A stretch of 64,000 bases of DNA from an uncultured Verrucomicrobiota bacterium (GTDB lineage Bacteria > Verrucomicrobiota > Verrucomicrobiia > Opitutales > Opitutaceae): contig CAIUGM010000033.1 in NCBI GenBank assembly GCA_903898675.1, positions 62,001-126,000 on the forward strand. Reading direction: 5' to 3'. Shown here piece after piece: positions 8,850-17,765 of this stretch. The position numbers and the translations under genes were made by a program. The notes under the pieces were generated by a model, which saw only the letters and a list, made by a program, of their open reading frames with translations, was not told the DNA's origin and searched no databases. The stretch's first letter is position 1. The number at the start of each line of letters is the position of its first letter.

Positions 8850-9752
8850 ATGAAATTTCTCCCCGTCTTGCTTCTTCTCGCCGCCACGCTGGGCGTGACG
8901 GCCACCGCCGCCGACATGTCCGCCCCCGAACTCAAACGCGTCACCTACCACAGCAACGTCACCGGCCTCGACCGCGACTACTTCGTCTACCTGCCGCGCG
9001 GCTATGCCCAACAGAAGGAGTGGCCGGTCCTGCTCTTCCTCCACGGCAACGGCGAGCGCGGCAACGCCAAGGATGAGCTGGACTACGTGCTGATCCACGG
9101 GCCGCTCTTCGAGGCGTGGGCCCAGAAAAAAGACCTGCCCTTCGTCATCATCTCCCCGCAGCTGCCGATGTTCGACCAGGCCGAGGTGCCTTACATCAAG
9201 AACCGCAAACCCTCGGACATTCCCCGGCGCCTGGCCGAGGGCATCCACCCTTACCCCCCGCACTACGACGGTAAGGAGCCCATGCAGGGCCAGCTCTCCG
9301 ACGAGAAACTCGGCTTTCCGCCCGAGGGCGACGCCCGCGGCTGGAACGTCATCGCCGATGAGGTGATGGGCATGGTCGATCACGTGCTCGTCACCTACAA
9401 GGGCGACCCGAAGCGCGTTTACCTCACGGGCCTGAGCTACGGCGGATTCGGCACCTGGTACCTCGCGTGGAAACACCCGGAGAAATTCGCCGCCATCGCG
9501 CCGGTCGTCGGCTACGGCGGCCCGGTCATGGCGCCGACACTCGCCGCGGCGAAGCTGCCGATCTGGGTTTTTGCCGGCGGCCGCGATCCCGTCGTGCCCG
9601 TGAAGTATTTCTATCCGCTCCTCAACAAGCTGGAGGAACTCGGTCACCCGGACGTGCGCTTCACGATCGAGTCTGACATGGCCCATCCCACCTGGGTCCG
9701 GGTCTACGCGAGCCAGGATCTCTACACCTGGCTGCTGTCCCACTCCAAATAA
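8850..9752 (+). CDS. Secreted alpha/beta hydrolase (esterase/depolymerase-like)
   Basis: A 300-residue exported esterase-like protein. ATG 8850 opens a Sec signal peptide ([19 protein letters not shown]). The fold is marked by the oxyanion segment [11 protein letters not shown], nucleophile elbow [10 protein letters not shown], acid in [10 protein letters not shown] and His in DMAHPTW. This matches the PHB-depolymerase/feruloyl-esterase-like hydrolases common in polysaccharide degraders. The real substrate is unknown. It is convergent with a second, unrelated esterase. Confidence 0.85.
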   Translation: MKFLPVLLLLAATLGVTATAADMSAPELKRVTYHSNVTGLDRDYFVYLPRGYAQQKEWPVLLFLHGNGERGNAKDELDYVLIHGPLFEAWAQKKDLPFVIISPQLPMFDQAEVPYIKNRKPSDIPRRLAEGIHPYPPHYDGKEPMQGQLSDEKLGFPPEGDARGWNVIADEVMGMVDHVLVTYKGDPKRVYLTGLSYGGFGTWYLAWKHPEKFAAIAPVVGYGGPVMAPTLAAAKLPIWVFAGGRDPVVPVKYFYPLLNKLEELGHPDVRFTIESDMAHPTWVRVYASQDLYTWLLSHSK

Positions 9753-9769
9753 CCACCCTCCGGCCGGGC

Positions 9770-10513
9770 TCAGGTTCCGCGCGCGCCAAACAAGTCCACC
9801 AATCCCGCACGGAACGCCTCGGGCAGGACGTTGAAGTGATTGCGGCCGGGGAATCGCCGGACCGTTAATTCCAACCCGGTGAACGGCCGGGCCGCCAGTT
9901 GTTGCTCCAGCAGCGTCAGGTCCCCGGTCATCGACGCCGAGTCCTCCGCGCCGACCGACAGGAAGAGGCGCGCCGGGAGCGCCGCACTGCGGTCGTGCCG
10001 GCGCACGCCCTCCCCGAGAATGTGCCGGTCGGCCCACCAGATCGAGGGAGCGCTCGCGAGATAGCGGGTGAAGAACAACGGTTCCTGCCAGAGCGCATGC
10101 AGCACGAGCAGCGACCCGAGCGAATGTCCGCCGATTCCGCGCACCTCCGCGTGCACCGGATAACGCCGCGCCAGATCTGGCCAGAGCGTAGCGGTCAGGA
10201 ATTTCATGAAGGCCGCCGCCCCGCCACTGGTCGGTTCGTCACTGTGCGCCGCGGACGTGTAGTCGCGTCCGCGCTTGTTGGCCGCCTTGGCGTAGCTCGC
10301 GCCATAACCCACGCCCACCAGCAGCAGCGGCGGCACCCGGCCGGCCTCGCGCAGTTCGCGATAGGCCGCGACCGCGAACGAAAACTGGTCGTCCCCATCC
10401 ATGAACAGCATCACCGGCCACGGACCGGGCGCCAGTCCGGCGGCCGGAGCCTCGATATAAATATGGTAGTCGGTCTTTGTCTCGGGCGAGTGAAGTTTGA
10501 AGGTCGGTTTCAT
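9770..10513 (-). CDS. Alpha/beta hydrolase, esterase D/IroE-like
   Basis: A 247-residue hydrolase of the esterase (PF00756-like) group. It shows YIEAPA near the N-terminus, MLFMDGDDQF, nucleophile elbow GGHSLGSLL and a C-terminal FPGRNHFNVLP carrying the probable catalytic His. No signal peptide is visible, so it is probably cytoplasmic. Relatives act on siderophore esters, S-formylglutathione or short acyl esters; none can be preferred here. The gene is followed 3' by the convergent secreted hydrolase (17-bp gap) and preceded by a dispersed repeat. Confidence 0.82.
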   Translation of the reverse strand: MKPTFKLHSPETKTDYHIYIEAPAAGLAPGPWPVMLFMDGDDQFSFAVAAYRELREAGRVPPLLLVGVGYGASYAKAANKRGRDYTSAAHSDEPTSGGAAAFMKFLTATLWPDLARRYPVHAEVRGIGGHSLGSLLVLHALWQEPLFFTRYLASAPSIWWADRHILGEGVRRHDRSAALPARLFLSVGAEDSASMTGDLTLLEQQLAARPFTGLELTVRRFPGRNHFNVLPEAFRAGLVDLFGARGT

Positions 10514-10556
10514 GAGCCAAAAGAAATGGGCGAAAGGAGTCGGACCAAGGCGGTTT

Positions 10557-10693
10557 CACCACGGATATCACAGATGAATACCGATATTTCGGAAAAAATC
10601 CAACTGCGTGAAACAGTCAGCCCACCGGAGGAGGGAAATCCCGGAAGCCTTTCGAAAACGCCTTGATCCGTGATCATCCGTGTAATCCGTGGT
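10557..10693. repeat. Dispersed imperfect inverted repeat, ACCACGGAT family
   Basis: Left arm starts at about 10558 (ACCACGGATATCACAGATG) and the right arm ends at about 10693 (reverse complement ACCACGGATTACACGGATG). The arms match imperfectly and are separated by about 80 bp. It is related in style, though not in sequence, to the GCCCACGG family at 2182 and 33638. It occupies the gap upstream of the esterase gene. Confidence 0.7.
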
Positions 10694-10754
10694 CCACTCC
10701 CCGTTCGAGTTGTTCCGCCGTTGTTCTCCTTGCTTCCCGCACCGGGCGCTCGAC

Positions 10755-10934
10755 TCAGGCCGCACTGACATCCACGCGCTCGATCTCGCCGTCGACGATC
10801 CGGACCGCCACCGTCATCGGCGCGCAGCAGACCTCGCAGTCCACGATGAATTCCGCGCTGCCCTCGCTCACGTCGAGTGCGAGGGTGAAGGTTTCTCCGC
10901 AATGCGGGCACTCCAGGGAAATGGAATCGGTCAC
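10755..10934 (-). CDS. CPXCG motif-containing cysteine-rich small protein
   Basis: A 59-residue protein too short for many gene finders. It starts at GTG 10934 (complement) and reads TDSISLECPHCGETF, then VDCEVCCAPM, ending in VDVSAA. The pattern, one CPXCG knuckle near residue 10 and a second CxxCC cluster near residue 35, matches the small CPXCG cysteine-rich family of likely zinc-ribbon proteins of unknown role. It stands alone between two oppositely arranged blocks. Five cysteines and codon use like its neighbours support a real gene. Confidence 0.75.
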   Translation of the reverse strand: MTDSISLECPHCGETFTLALDVSEGSAEFIVDCEVCCAPMTVAVRIVDGEIERVDVSAA

Positions 10935-11133
10935 GCGACAAACGTGCGCCCTTGGATTGCGGCGTCAAATTCCAAGCCAGCGATTTACAGGCGGGAACGA
11001 CCGGATCGGAACCCCCTTGCCCTTGTTGCCACCGGTCTGAATGGCGCGAAGGTCCGGGTGCCCGACCCACTTTCCTCGGCCCCCCTGCTCTCTAGCATTG
11101 AACCGGCTCCCCGGATTCCTTCATCCTGACCGA

Positions 11134-12787
11134 ATGGACCTCACCGCCAGCCCGGCCGGCGCCCCCGCCGCTGATGAAGCCCTCATCCGAAGGCTGGCCG
11201 AGCTCAACCAGATCGGGGTCGCGCTCTCGAAGGAGAAGAACCTGAACCACCTGCTCGAGACGATCCTGATCGCGGCCAAGAAGATCACCCACGCCGACGG
11301 CGGCACGCTCTACCGCCGGCACGCCGCGAACAAGAACGCGCTGCAGTTCGAGATCATCCGCACCGACTCGCTGGGTATCGCCATGGGCGGCACGACCGGC
11401 ACGCAGATCCCGTTCGAGCCCGTGCTCCTGCGCGACGCGGAGGGCCGCGAGAACACCGCCATGGTGGCCGCCTACGCGGTGCTGAAGGACAGCACGGTCA
11501 ACATCGCCGACGCGTACCGCGAGCAGGGCTTCGATTTTTCCGGGACCAAGGCGTTCGACCGCCGCACGGGCTACCGCTCGCAGTCCTTCCTGACCGTGCC
11601 CTTGAAGAGCCACGAGGGCGAGATCATCGGCGTGCTGCAGCTGATCAACGCCAAGGAGCCCGGCACCGGGCGCATCGTGGCGTTCACCGAGACCGACCAG
11701 CGCCTTGCCGAGTCGCTCGCCTCGCAGGCCGCCGTGGCCCTGACCAACCGGCTGCTCATCCTCCAGCTCGAAAGCCTGTTCGAATCCTTCATCACGCTCA
11801 TCAACGACGCGATCGACGACAAGTCGCCCTACACGGGCGGCCACTGCAAGCGCGTCCCGATCCTCACCATGCTGCTGGCCGAGGCGGCACACCGCACCGA
11901 AACCGGTCCGCTGGGGGGACTGGACCATAACGGACAAGGATCGCTACGAGCTGAAGATCGCCGGCCTGTTGCACGACTGCGGCAAGGTCACCACGCCCGT
12001 CCACGTCGTGGACAAGGCCACGAAGCTGCAGACCATCCACGACCGGATCGACCTGATCGACACCCGGTTCGAGGTGATCCGGCGCGACGCCGAGATCGCG
12101 CTGCTCAGGAACCTGGCCCAGCCCGGCGCCGACCGGCCGGCGTTGGAGCAGGCCTTCCAGGCGCGCCTCGCGGAGATCGGTGCCGACCAGGAATTCCTAC
12201 GCTTTTGCAACACCGGCAGCGAGGCAATGAAGCCGGCGGATCAGGAACGGGTGCAGGCCATTTCCCTGAAATACCGCTTCCCGCATTCGCCGGGCAGCGA
12301 GACCGATTTCCTGACGCCCGACGAGTTGAAGAATCTCACCATCCGCGCCGGCACGCTGACCACGGAGGAGCGGCAGGTCATCAACCACCACATCAACGTC
12401 ACGATCAAGATGCTCGAGGCCCTGCCGTGGCCCAAGCACCTGCGCAATGTGCCGGAGTATGCCGGCGGCCACCACGAGCGCATGGACGGCAAGGGCTACC
12501 CCCGCGGCCTGACGCGCGAGCAGATGTCGGTGCAGGCGCGCATCATGGGCATCGCCGACATCTTCGAGGCGCTCACGGCCCGCGACCGGCCGTACAAGAA
12601 GGGCCAGACCCTGACCGAATCGCTGCAAATCCTCGGCCAGCTCCGCCTGAACGGCCACGTGGATCCCGACCTCTTTGACATCTTCGTCCGGGAACGGGTC
12701 TACCTGCGCTATGCCGAGAAATTCCTGGACCCCACGCAGATCGACGAGGTCGACGTGAGCCGGATTCCCGGGTACTCCGGGGACTGA
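11134..12787 (+). pseudogene. GAF/HD-GYP c-di-GMP phosphodiesterase, frameshifted
   Basis: Predicted cyclic-di-GMP phosphodiesterase in two frames. Frame one, from ATG 11134, encodes a GAF domain (LAELNQIGVALSKEKN to about residue 205) and the first HD-GYP helix (SPYTGGHCKRVPILTML). At the run of six G at 11913-11918 the coding shifts; the other frame continues DWTITDKDRYELKIAG, then LLHDCGKVTTP, HHERMDGKGYPRGL and RIMGIADIFEAL to the stop at 12787. Removing one G joins the halves cleanly, so this is a one-base insertion in a homopolymer. The GYP motif is HHERMDGKGYP and metal ligands look intact, so a sequencing error or a recent mutation is likely. Confidence 0.85.
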
Positions 12788-12867
12788 CCGGAAGCCGGCC
12801 ATGATTGCTGTTGCCCACGCGGGTGCACGGCGAATCATGCCGGGTGCCCGCCACCACGCGCCTTCCC

Positions 12868-13674
12868 ATGAAAAATTTTGCCATCCTCTCCGCCGTTCTC
12901 TGTCTGCTGACGGCCCGGGTTGAAGCCAAGAACGGCCTGCTTTATCCCGTCACGCTCGGCCAGTTCGAAAACCACTCGAACTACGCGGGCCCGCTGGACC
13001 TGACCGGGACCTTCAGCACCGGTCTCGCCGACCTGCTCCAGAGCACGGGGCTTTTCCTGGTGGTACCCGAGGCCGAGATGCACGGCGCGGACAAGGCGCC
13101 GGTCACCGGCCCGATCAATCCCGCGCAACTGCTGGTCCGGGGCGAGATCACCGCCTTTGTCGACGGCAAGCCCGGCGTCAGTCACGCGGAGATCACCGCG
13201 GTCATCACCCTCCTCGACGTCGTCACCGGCCAGGTGAAGGGCGTCAAGAATGTCGTGAGCCAGGCCCGGTACGCCGGCAGCAGCCCCGGCCTCGCCGACC
13301 CGGCCATCAACCAGGATCTCACCGCCTTCAAGAAGACCAACGCCGGCCAGGCGCTGACCGCCGCCGTCGAGGATGTGATGGGCTTCTGCGTCGCGCAGCT
13401 CGTGGGCCTGCCGTGGAGCGGCAGTGTGATTCTCGTGAAGGGCAACCAGATCTACTTCAACCGCGGCCAGCGCGAGGGCGTGGTGCCCGGGCAGATTTTC
13501 AAGGTCGGCACCAGCGAGGTCGTGCGCGACCCGGGCACGGGCGACGTGCTGGACAACCGCTTCACCGAAAAGGCGCAGATCCGGGTCGACAGCGTGAAGG
13601 AAAAGGTCGCGACCTGCTCCCTCATCATCGGCGGCGGCATCGAGCGCGGGATGAGCGTGCTGCCGAAGGAGTGA
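12868..13674 (+). CDS. CsgG-like secreted protein
   Basis: A 268-residue exported protein. ATG 12868 gives a Sec signal (KNFAILSAVLCLLTARVEA). The body resembles the CsgG/HfaB fold: an N-terminal GLADLLQSTGLFLVVP block, then LLVRGEITAFVDG and AVITLLDVVTGQVKG. The last 70 residues (VKGNQIYFNRGQREGVVPGQ) resemble the C-terminal domain of FlgT-like proteins. CsgG itself is a curli secretion lipoprotein, but there is no lipobox Cys here and no curli genes nearby, so a curli role is not supported. It follows the HD-GYP gene by 80 bp in the same direction. Confidence 0.65.
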   Translation: MKNFAILSAVLCLLTARVEAKNGLLYPVTLGQFENHSNYAGPLDLTGTFSTGLADLLQSTGLFLVVPEAEMHGADKAPVTGPINPAQLLVRGEITAFVDGKPGVSHAEITAVITLLDVVTGQVKGVKNVVSQARYAGSSPGLADPAINQDLTAFKKTNAGQALTAAVEDVMGFCVAQLVGLPWSGSVILVKGNQIYFNRGQREGVVPGQIFKVGTSEVVRDPGTGDVLDNRFTEKAQIRVDSVKEKVATCSLIIGGGIERGMSVLPKE

Positions 13675-13838
13675 ACCGCGCGGGGCCGCGTCTGGTCGCG
13701 AAAAATCCGCCGCGGTCAACGGGACAAACTGTATCGCACTTGCGCTTCGGCGGGACCGACGCAAAGTTGCCGCGTCACTTTTGGTTTTGATCCACGTCAC
13801 TACCCCTCAGGAAACCCACGCTACAAACCTGACCAACC

Positions 13839-15518
13839 ATGTCTGAACAAAATTATGACGCCATCGTCGTTGGCTCCGGCATCAGCGGCGGCTGGGCCGC
13901 CAAGGAGCTGACCGAGAAGGGCCTGAAGGTCCTCCTGCTCGAGCGGGGGCGCAACCTGGAGCACATCACCGGTTACACCAATGCGCTCGCGGCGCCCTGG
14001 GAGCTCCCGAACCGCGGCATCAATTCCCGCCAGCTGATCAAGGACCACCCGGTGCTGGCCCGCGACTATGTCCTCGCCCAGGCCAACGTGGATTACTGGG
14101 CGGACGAAAAGGAATGCCCCTACAAGGAGGAAAAACCCTTTGACTGGTACCGCGGCTACCACGTGGGCGGGCGTTCCCTGATGTGGGGCCGGCAGAGCTA
14201 CCGGTGGAGCGATTTCGATTTCGAGGCCAATGTGCGCGAGGGCATCGCCACCGACTGGCCCATCCGCTACCAGGACATCGCGCCCTGGTATGACCACGCG
14301 GAGAGCTTCGCCGGCATCAGCGGATCCAAGGAGGGCCTGCCGCAGCTGCCCGACGGCCAGTTCCTTCCACCCATGGAGCTGAACTGCGTCGAGCAGGAGG
14401 TCGCCGGCCGCATCAAGGCCCACTACGCGGACCGGCGCCGCCTGATCATCGGCCGCGTCGCCAACCTCACCGCCCCGCACAATGGCCGGGTCAACTGCCA
14501 GTACCGCGACAAGTGCTGGCTCGGCTGCCCGTTCGGCGCCTACTTCAGCACGCAGTCCGCCACGCTGCCGGCCGCCGTGCAGACCGGCAACCTGACACTG
14601 CGGCCGTTCTCGATCGTCACGAAGCTGCTGTACGACAAGGACGCGCAAAAGGCCACCGGCGTCGAGGTGCTCGACGCCGAGACCAACCAGACCCGCGAGT
14701 TCAAGGCGAAGATCGTCTTCCTCTGCGCGTCGACCTTCAACTCCACCTGGATCCTGATGAACTCCGCCACGGAGATCTGGCCGGGCGGACTCGGGAGCAG
14801 CAGCGGGGAACTCGGCCACAACGCGATGGACCACCACTTCCGCTGCGGCGCCGCGGGCGACGTCGAGGGTTTCGAGGACAAGTACGTCTATGGCCGCCGC
14901 GCGAACGGGTTCTACATCCCGCGCTTCCGGAATCTTTTTGCCGACCACCGCGACTATCGCCGCGGCTTCGGCTACCAAGGTGGGGCGAGCCGCCAGGGCT
15001 GGGATCGCAACGTCGCCGAGCTTGGCATCGGCGCCGGGTTCAAGGAGGCCCTCACCGAGCCCGGCCCGTGGAGCATCGGCATGACCGCTTTTGGCGAGAT
15101 CCTGCCCTATCACGAAAACCGGATCTACCTGGATAAAACCGCCAAGGACAAATGGGGCCTGCCCATCCTGGGCTTCGACTGCGAGATCAAGGACAATGAG
15201 CGGAAGATGCGCGTCGACATGATGAACGACGCTGCCGAGATGCTTGAGACTTCCGGCGTCAAGAACGTCCGCACCACCGACAGCGGCTACACCTTCGGCC
15301 AGGGCATCCACGAGATGGGCACGGCCCGCATGGGCGCCGACCCGAAGACTTCCGTCCTGAACCGGAACAACCAGGTGTGGGAGGCGAAGAATGTCTTCGT
15401 CACCGACGGCTCCTGCATGGTCTCTGCCGCCTGCGTGAATCCATCCCTCACCTACATGGCGCTCACCGCGCGCGCCGCGGCCTTCGCCGTCGACGAGCTG
15501 AAAAAAGGCAACCTATGA
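13839..15518 (+). CDS. GMC family FAD-dependent oxidoreductase (sugar/gluconate dehydrogenase type)
   Basis: A 559-residue flavoprotein. The FAD-binding Rossmann motif is GSGISGGWAAKEL near residue 10, the second GMC signature region is YHVGGRSLMWGRQSYR (about residues 105-120), and the C-terminus carries HEMGTARMG and the substrate-side NPSLTYMALTARAA. These match the large subunit of membrane-type gluconate 2-dehydrogenases and fructose dehydrogenases. No signal peptide is present; such subunits are usually exported by hitchhiking on subunit 3, which follows with an ATGA overlap and has a twin-arginine signal. The cytochrome subunit of classical three-part enzymes is not nearby. Confidence 0.9.
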   Translation: MSEQNYDAIVVGSGISGGWAAKELTEKGLKVLLLERGRNLEHITGYTNALAAPWELPNRGINSRQLIKDHPVLARDYVLAQANVDYWADEKECPYKEEKPFDWYRGYHVGGRSLMWGRQSYRWSDFDFEANVREGIATDWPIRYQDIAPWYDHAESFAGISGSKEGLPQLPDGQFLPPMELNCVEQEVAGRIKAHYADRRRLIIGRVANLTAPHNGRVNCQYRDKCWLGCPFGAYFSTQSATLPAAVQTGNLTLRPFSIVTKLLYDKDAQKATGVEVLDAETNQTREFKAKIVFLCASTFNSTWILMNSATEIWPGGLGSSSGELGHNAMDHHFRCGAAGDVEGFEDKYVYGRRANGFYIPRFRNLFADHRDYRRGFGYQGGASRQGWDRNVAELGIGAGFKEALTEPGPWSIGMTAFGEILPYHENRIYLDKTAKDKWGLPILGFDCEIKDNERKMRVDMMNDAAEMLETSGVKNVRTTDSGYTFGQGIHEMGTARMGADPKTSVLNRNNQVWEAKNVFVTDGSCMVSAACVNPSLTYMALTARAAAFAVDELKKGNL

Positions 15519-16114
15519 ACCGCCCCGACCCGATTCCCCTGATCAATCGCCGGGAGGCGCTCGCCCGGATGGCCCTGCTGCTCGGCGGGACCTGCGTGGG
15601 CGCCCAGGTTTTCCTGCGCGGCGACTCCGGCGTCGGCCAACCGGCCGGCCCCGGCTTCTCCGCCGCGAACCTCGCGCTGCTGGACGAGATCGGCGACACG
15701 ATCATCCCCGCCACCCACACGCCCGGGGCCAAGGCCACCGGGATCGGCGCCTTCATGGCCCAGATGGTGCAGGATTGCTATGACGAGGAGCACCAGGCGA
15801 TTTTCCGGGACGGGCTGGTGAAACTGGAAGCGGCCTGCACGCAGCAATCCGGAAGATCCTTCCTGCAATGCTCGCCGGCCGAGCGCACCACCCTGCTGAA
15901 CACCCTGGATGCCGCGGCGCGGACGCAGAAAACCCCGGTGCATTATTTCCGGATGCTAAAGGAGCTGACCGTCCTCGGCTATTTCACCTCGGAGATCGGC
16001 TGCACCCAGGCCCTGCGCTTTGTGGAAACCCCGGGATCTTTCGACGGCAGCGCCCCCTACAAGAAGGGCGACCGCGCCTGGTTCAGCCCGCCCAATCATT
16101 TCATCCGCTCCTAA
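15515..16114 (+). CDS. Gluconate 2-dehydrogenase subunit 3 family protein
   Basis: A 199-residue partner of the GMC dehydrogenase. It begins with a twin-arginine-like signal (NRREALARMALLLGG), then LALLDEIGDTIIPATHTPGAKATG, the hallmark of the Gluconate_2-dh3 family, and ends FKKGDRAW-like (YKKGDRAWFSPPNHF). The ATG at 15515 overlaps the stop of the GMC gene by 4 bp, so the two are co-translated and probably form one exported complex, with this subunit supplying the Tat signal. The electron acceptor is not encoded in the window. Confidence 0.88.
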   Translation: MNRPDPIPLINRREALARMALLLGGTCVGAQVFLRGDSGVGQPAGPGFSAANLALLDEIGDTIIPATHTPGAKATGIGAFMAQMVQDCYDEEHQAIFRDGLVKLEAACTQQSGRSFLQCSPAERTTLLNTLDAAARTQKTPVHYFRMLKELTVLGYFTSEIGCTQALRFVETPGSFDGSAPYKKGDRAWFSPPNHFIRS

Positions 16115-16126
16115 CCCCACCCCGTC

Positions 16127-16672
16127 ATGCGCCACCTTTCCTCGCTCGCCGTCCTGCTTTTGCTCTCCGCCCTGACCCTGCGCGCCGAATCCCTCGGCGA
16201 GATTCCGCTCAAGGATATCGACGGCCACGCCACCACCCTGGCTGCCTTCAAGGGTCGCGTGTTGCTCATCGTGAACACGGCGTCGGAGTGCGGCTACACG
16301 CCGCAGTACAAGGGCCTGGAGGCGGTGTTTCTGAAATACCAGGCGCAGGGCCTGACGGTGCTCGGCTTTCCCTGCAACCAGTTTGGCGGGCAGGAGCCGG
16401 GCTCAAACGCCACGATCAAGCAATTCTGCAGCACGACCTTTCACGTCACGTTTCCGCTTTTCGACAAGCTTGAGGTCAACGGCCCCGGCCGCCATCCGCT
16501 CTATGTGGCGCTGGCCGGCAAGGGCTCGCCCTTCCCCGGCGACATCACCTGGAATTTCAATAAATTCCTGATCGGCCGCGACGGCCGGATCCTGCAGCGC
16601 TTCGACTCCGACGCGACGCCCGAGTCTCCCGCCGTGATCAAGGCGATCGAGTCCGCGCTCGCCGCGAAATAA
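16127..16672 (+). CDS. Periplasmic glutathione/thioredoxin peroxidase (GPx family)
   Basis: A 181-residue exported peroxidase. A Sec signal (RHLSSLAVLLLLSALTLRA) precedes the GPx fold. The catalytic Cys is in NTASECGYTPQY, the Gln region in FPCNQFGGQEPG and the Trp/Asn tetrad residues in WNFNKFLI. It is a cysteine rather than selenocysteine enzyme. Bacterial members of this type usually take electrons from thioredoxin-like proteins. It starts 12 bp after the dehydrogenase subunit 3 gene and is likely in the same operon, which would suit detoxifying peroxide made near a periplasmic oxidoreductase. Confidence 0.92.
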   Translation: MRHLSSLAVLLLLSALTLRAESLGEIPLKDIDGHATTLAAFKGRVLLIVNTASECGYTPQYKGLEAVFLKYQAQGLTVLGFPCNQFGGQEPGSNATIKQFCSTTFHVTFPLFDKLEVNGPGRHPLYVALAGKGSPFPGDITWNFNKFLIGRDGRILQRFDSDATPESPAVIKAIESALAAK

Positions 16673-16724
16673 TCGGACCCGCCCGCCGGGAGCTGAAGTC
16701 GCAGAACCGGATCGTGCATTTCCT

Positions 16725-16778
16725 TGTAGCAGCCGTCGTCAGACGGCTGGCGCCAGCGGCCTTACGGCCACTGCTACA
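16725..16778. repeat. Dispersed inverted repeat (TGTAGCAG family)
   Basis: TGTAGCAG at the left end pairs with CTGCTACA at the right end, with internal pairing around CCGTC/GACGG and GGCGCC. It sits downstream of the peroxidase gene. Such short elements recur through the window's gaps. Confidence 0.6.
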
Positions 16779-16825
16779 TCCAAGCAGGAGCAAGCTCCAT
16801 GGTGCAGGATCCAAGGATAATAAAA

Positions 16826-16847
16826 AAGGCGCCCGGTTGGGCGCCTT
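16826..16847 (-). terminator. Rho-independent terminator of the Gly/His-rich protein gene
   Basis: A perfect 9-bp stem (AAGGCGCCC with its complement GGGCGCCTT) and a 4-nt loop. Read on the minus strand it is followed by a run of T (plus-strand A at 16822-16827), 25 bp after the stop codon at 16873. Confidence 0.85.
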
Positions 16848-16872
16848 CGTCGATTCAGGTTTTAGGCGGCGC

Positions 16873-17493
16873 TCAATGGTGCCCGCCGTGCCAGCCACCG
16901 CCGCCATGCCAGCCGCCACCATGATAACCGTGGCCGTAGTAGCCGTGGCCGCTGAAGCCCCAGCCGAGGCCGACGCCGATGGCGAGCGGAGCCCAGAAGT
17001 CCCAGGCCGGATCATAGTAGTTCGAATAGCGCGGCTGGTAATAAACCACCGGGGCCGGGTCGGTGTAGATCACGGTGGGCGCGGGCGTCGAGTAGACGAC
17101 CGTGTTGGTCGCCTGGGGCGGAGCCGAAACCAACGTGTAAGTGGCGGTGGAGATCGCCGGAGCCGCCTGGGTCACGGCCGGTGCGGGGGTCCCGTTTTCC
17201 GAAGTCGTGTAGGCAAAGGTGCGCGTGCTGCCGTTTTGATATTTATAAACCACGAGGACCCGGTCGGCCGACTGATCGATGCGGACGATGCTCAGGCCCT
17301 CGTCCTCGGCGTCCTTGGTCAGCTGCGTGGCCGTCGGAAGTTTGGCGACGTACACGAGGCCGTTGACCGCGATGGGGGCCGCGGCCACCTGGGGATTGGA
17401 ATTGGGGGCGCCAGAATTATCCTGCGCCAGGGCCGTGGAGCCCGCGACCGCCGCCGCCAGAAGGACGGCCGGAAGGAATAGAGTGGTTTTCAT
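16873..17493 (-). CDS. Secreted protein with Gly/His-rich C-terminus
   Basis: A 206-residue exported protein I do not recognise as a named family. The N-terminus (KTTLFLPAVLLAAAVAGSTA) is a Sec signal. Residues 35-90 (GLVYVAKLPTATQLTKDAED to VVYKYQNGST) look like one small folded domain. A Pro/Thr/Ala/Tyr linker follows with VVYYQPRYSNYYDPAW, and the last 40 residues are nearly all Gly, His, Tyr and Trp (GHGYYGHGYHGGGWHGGG). That tail could bind metal or anchor the protein to the surface; this is inference. It has its own terminator and a 270-bp upstream gap, so it is a single-gene unit. Confidence 0.75.
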   Translation of the reverse strand: MKTTLFLPAVLLAAAVAGSTALAQDNSGAPNSNPQVAAAPIAVNGLVYVAKLPTATQLTKDAEDEGLSIVRIDQSADRVLVVYKYQNGSTRTFAYTTSENGTPAPAVTQAAPAISTATYTLVSAPPQATNTVVYSTPAPTVIYTDPAPVVYYQPRYSNYYDPAWDFWAPLAIGVGLGWGFSGHGYYGHGYHGGGWHGGGGWHGGHH

Positions 17494-17669
17494 AGTGGCT
17501 GGAGAGTTGGTGGGGTGATCAGACCTTAGTCTGCTTTGTTAGTGCCGTCAAATTGTGCGGAGGCGTAAAACCAGCGGAGAGCATTTCAACGCATTAACTA
17601 AGCAACTGAAGGATAAGACGAAGGAGGGGGCGGGAGGTTACCCCTAATCTGGGAGGTATACCCGGCGCG

Positions 17670-17742
17670 GTAGGGGCGCAGTCTTGCTGCGCCCTCGAAC
17701 GGGAGGCCGCGCAAGCAGGGCGCAGCGAGTCTGCGCCCCTAC
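17670..17742. repeat. Dispersed imperfect inverted repeat (GTAGGGGCGCAG family)
   Basis: Arm 17670-17695 (GTAGGGGCGCAGTCTTGC...) pairs with 17717-17742 with three mismatches over 26 bp. It is in the gap between the S10 peptidase stop (17766) and the promoter side of the Gly/His-rich protein gene. Confidence 0.75.
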
Positions 17743-17765
17743 GGGGAAACCAAACGCTGCGTCTC

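Noticed and set aside
11913-11918. Programmed ribosomal frameshift in the HD-GYP gene
   Set aside because: No slippery heptamer with a downstream stem or internal Shine-Dalgarno was seen, and the family does not use frameshifting, so a base-insertion explanation is simpler.
12868-13674. Curli secretion (CsgG) system
   Set aside because: Only one CsgG-like protein, without a lipobox Cys and without curli or nucleator genes nearby.
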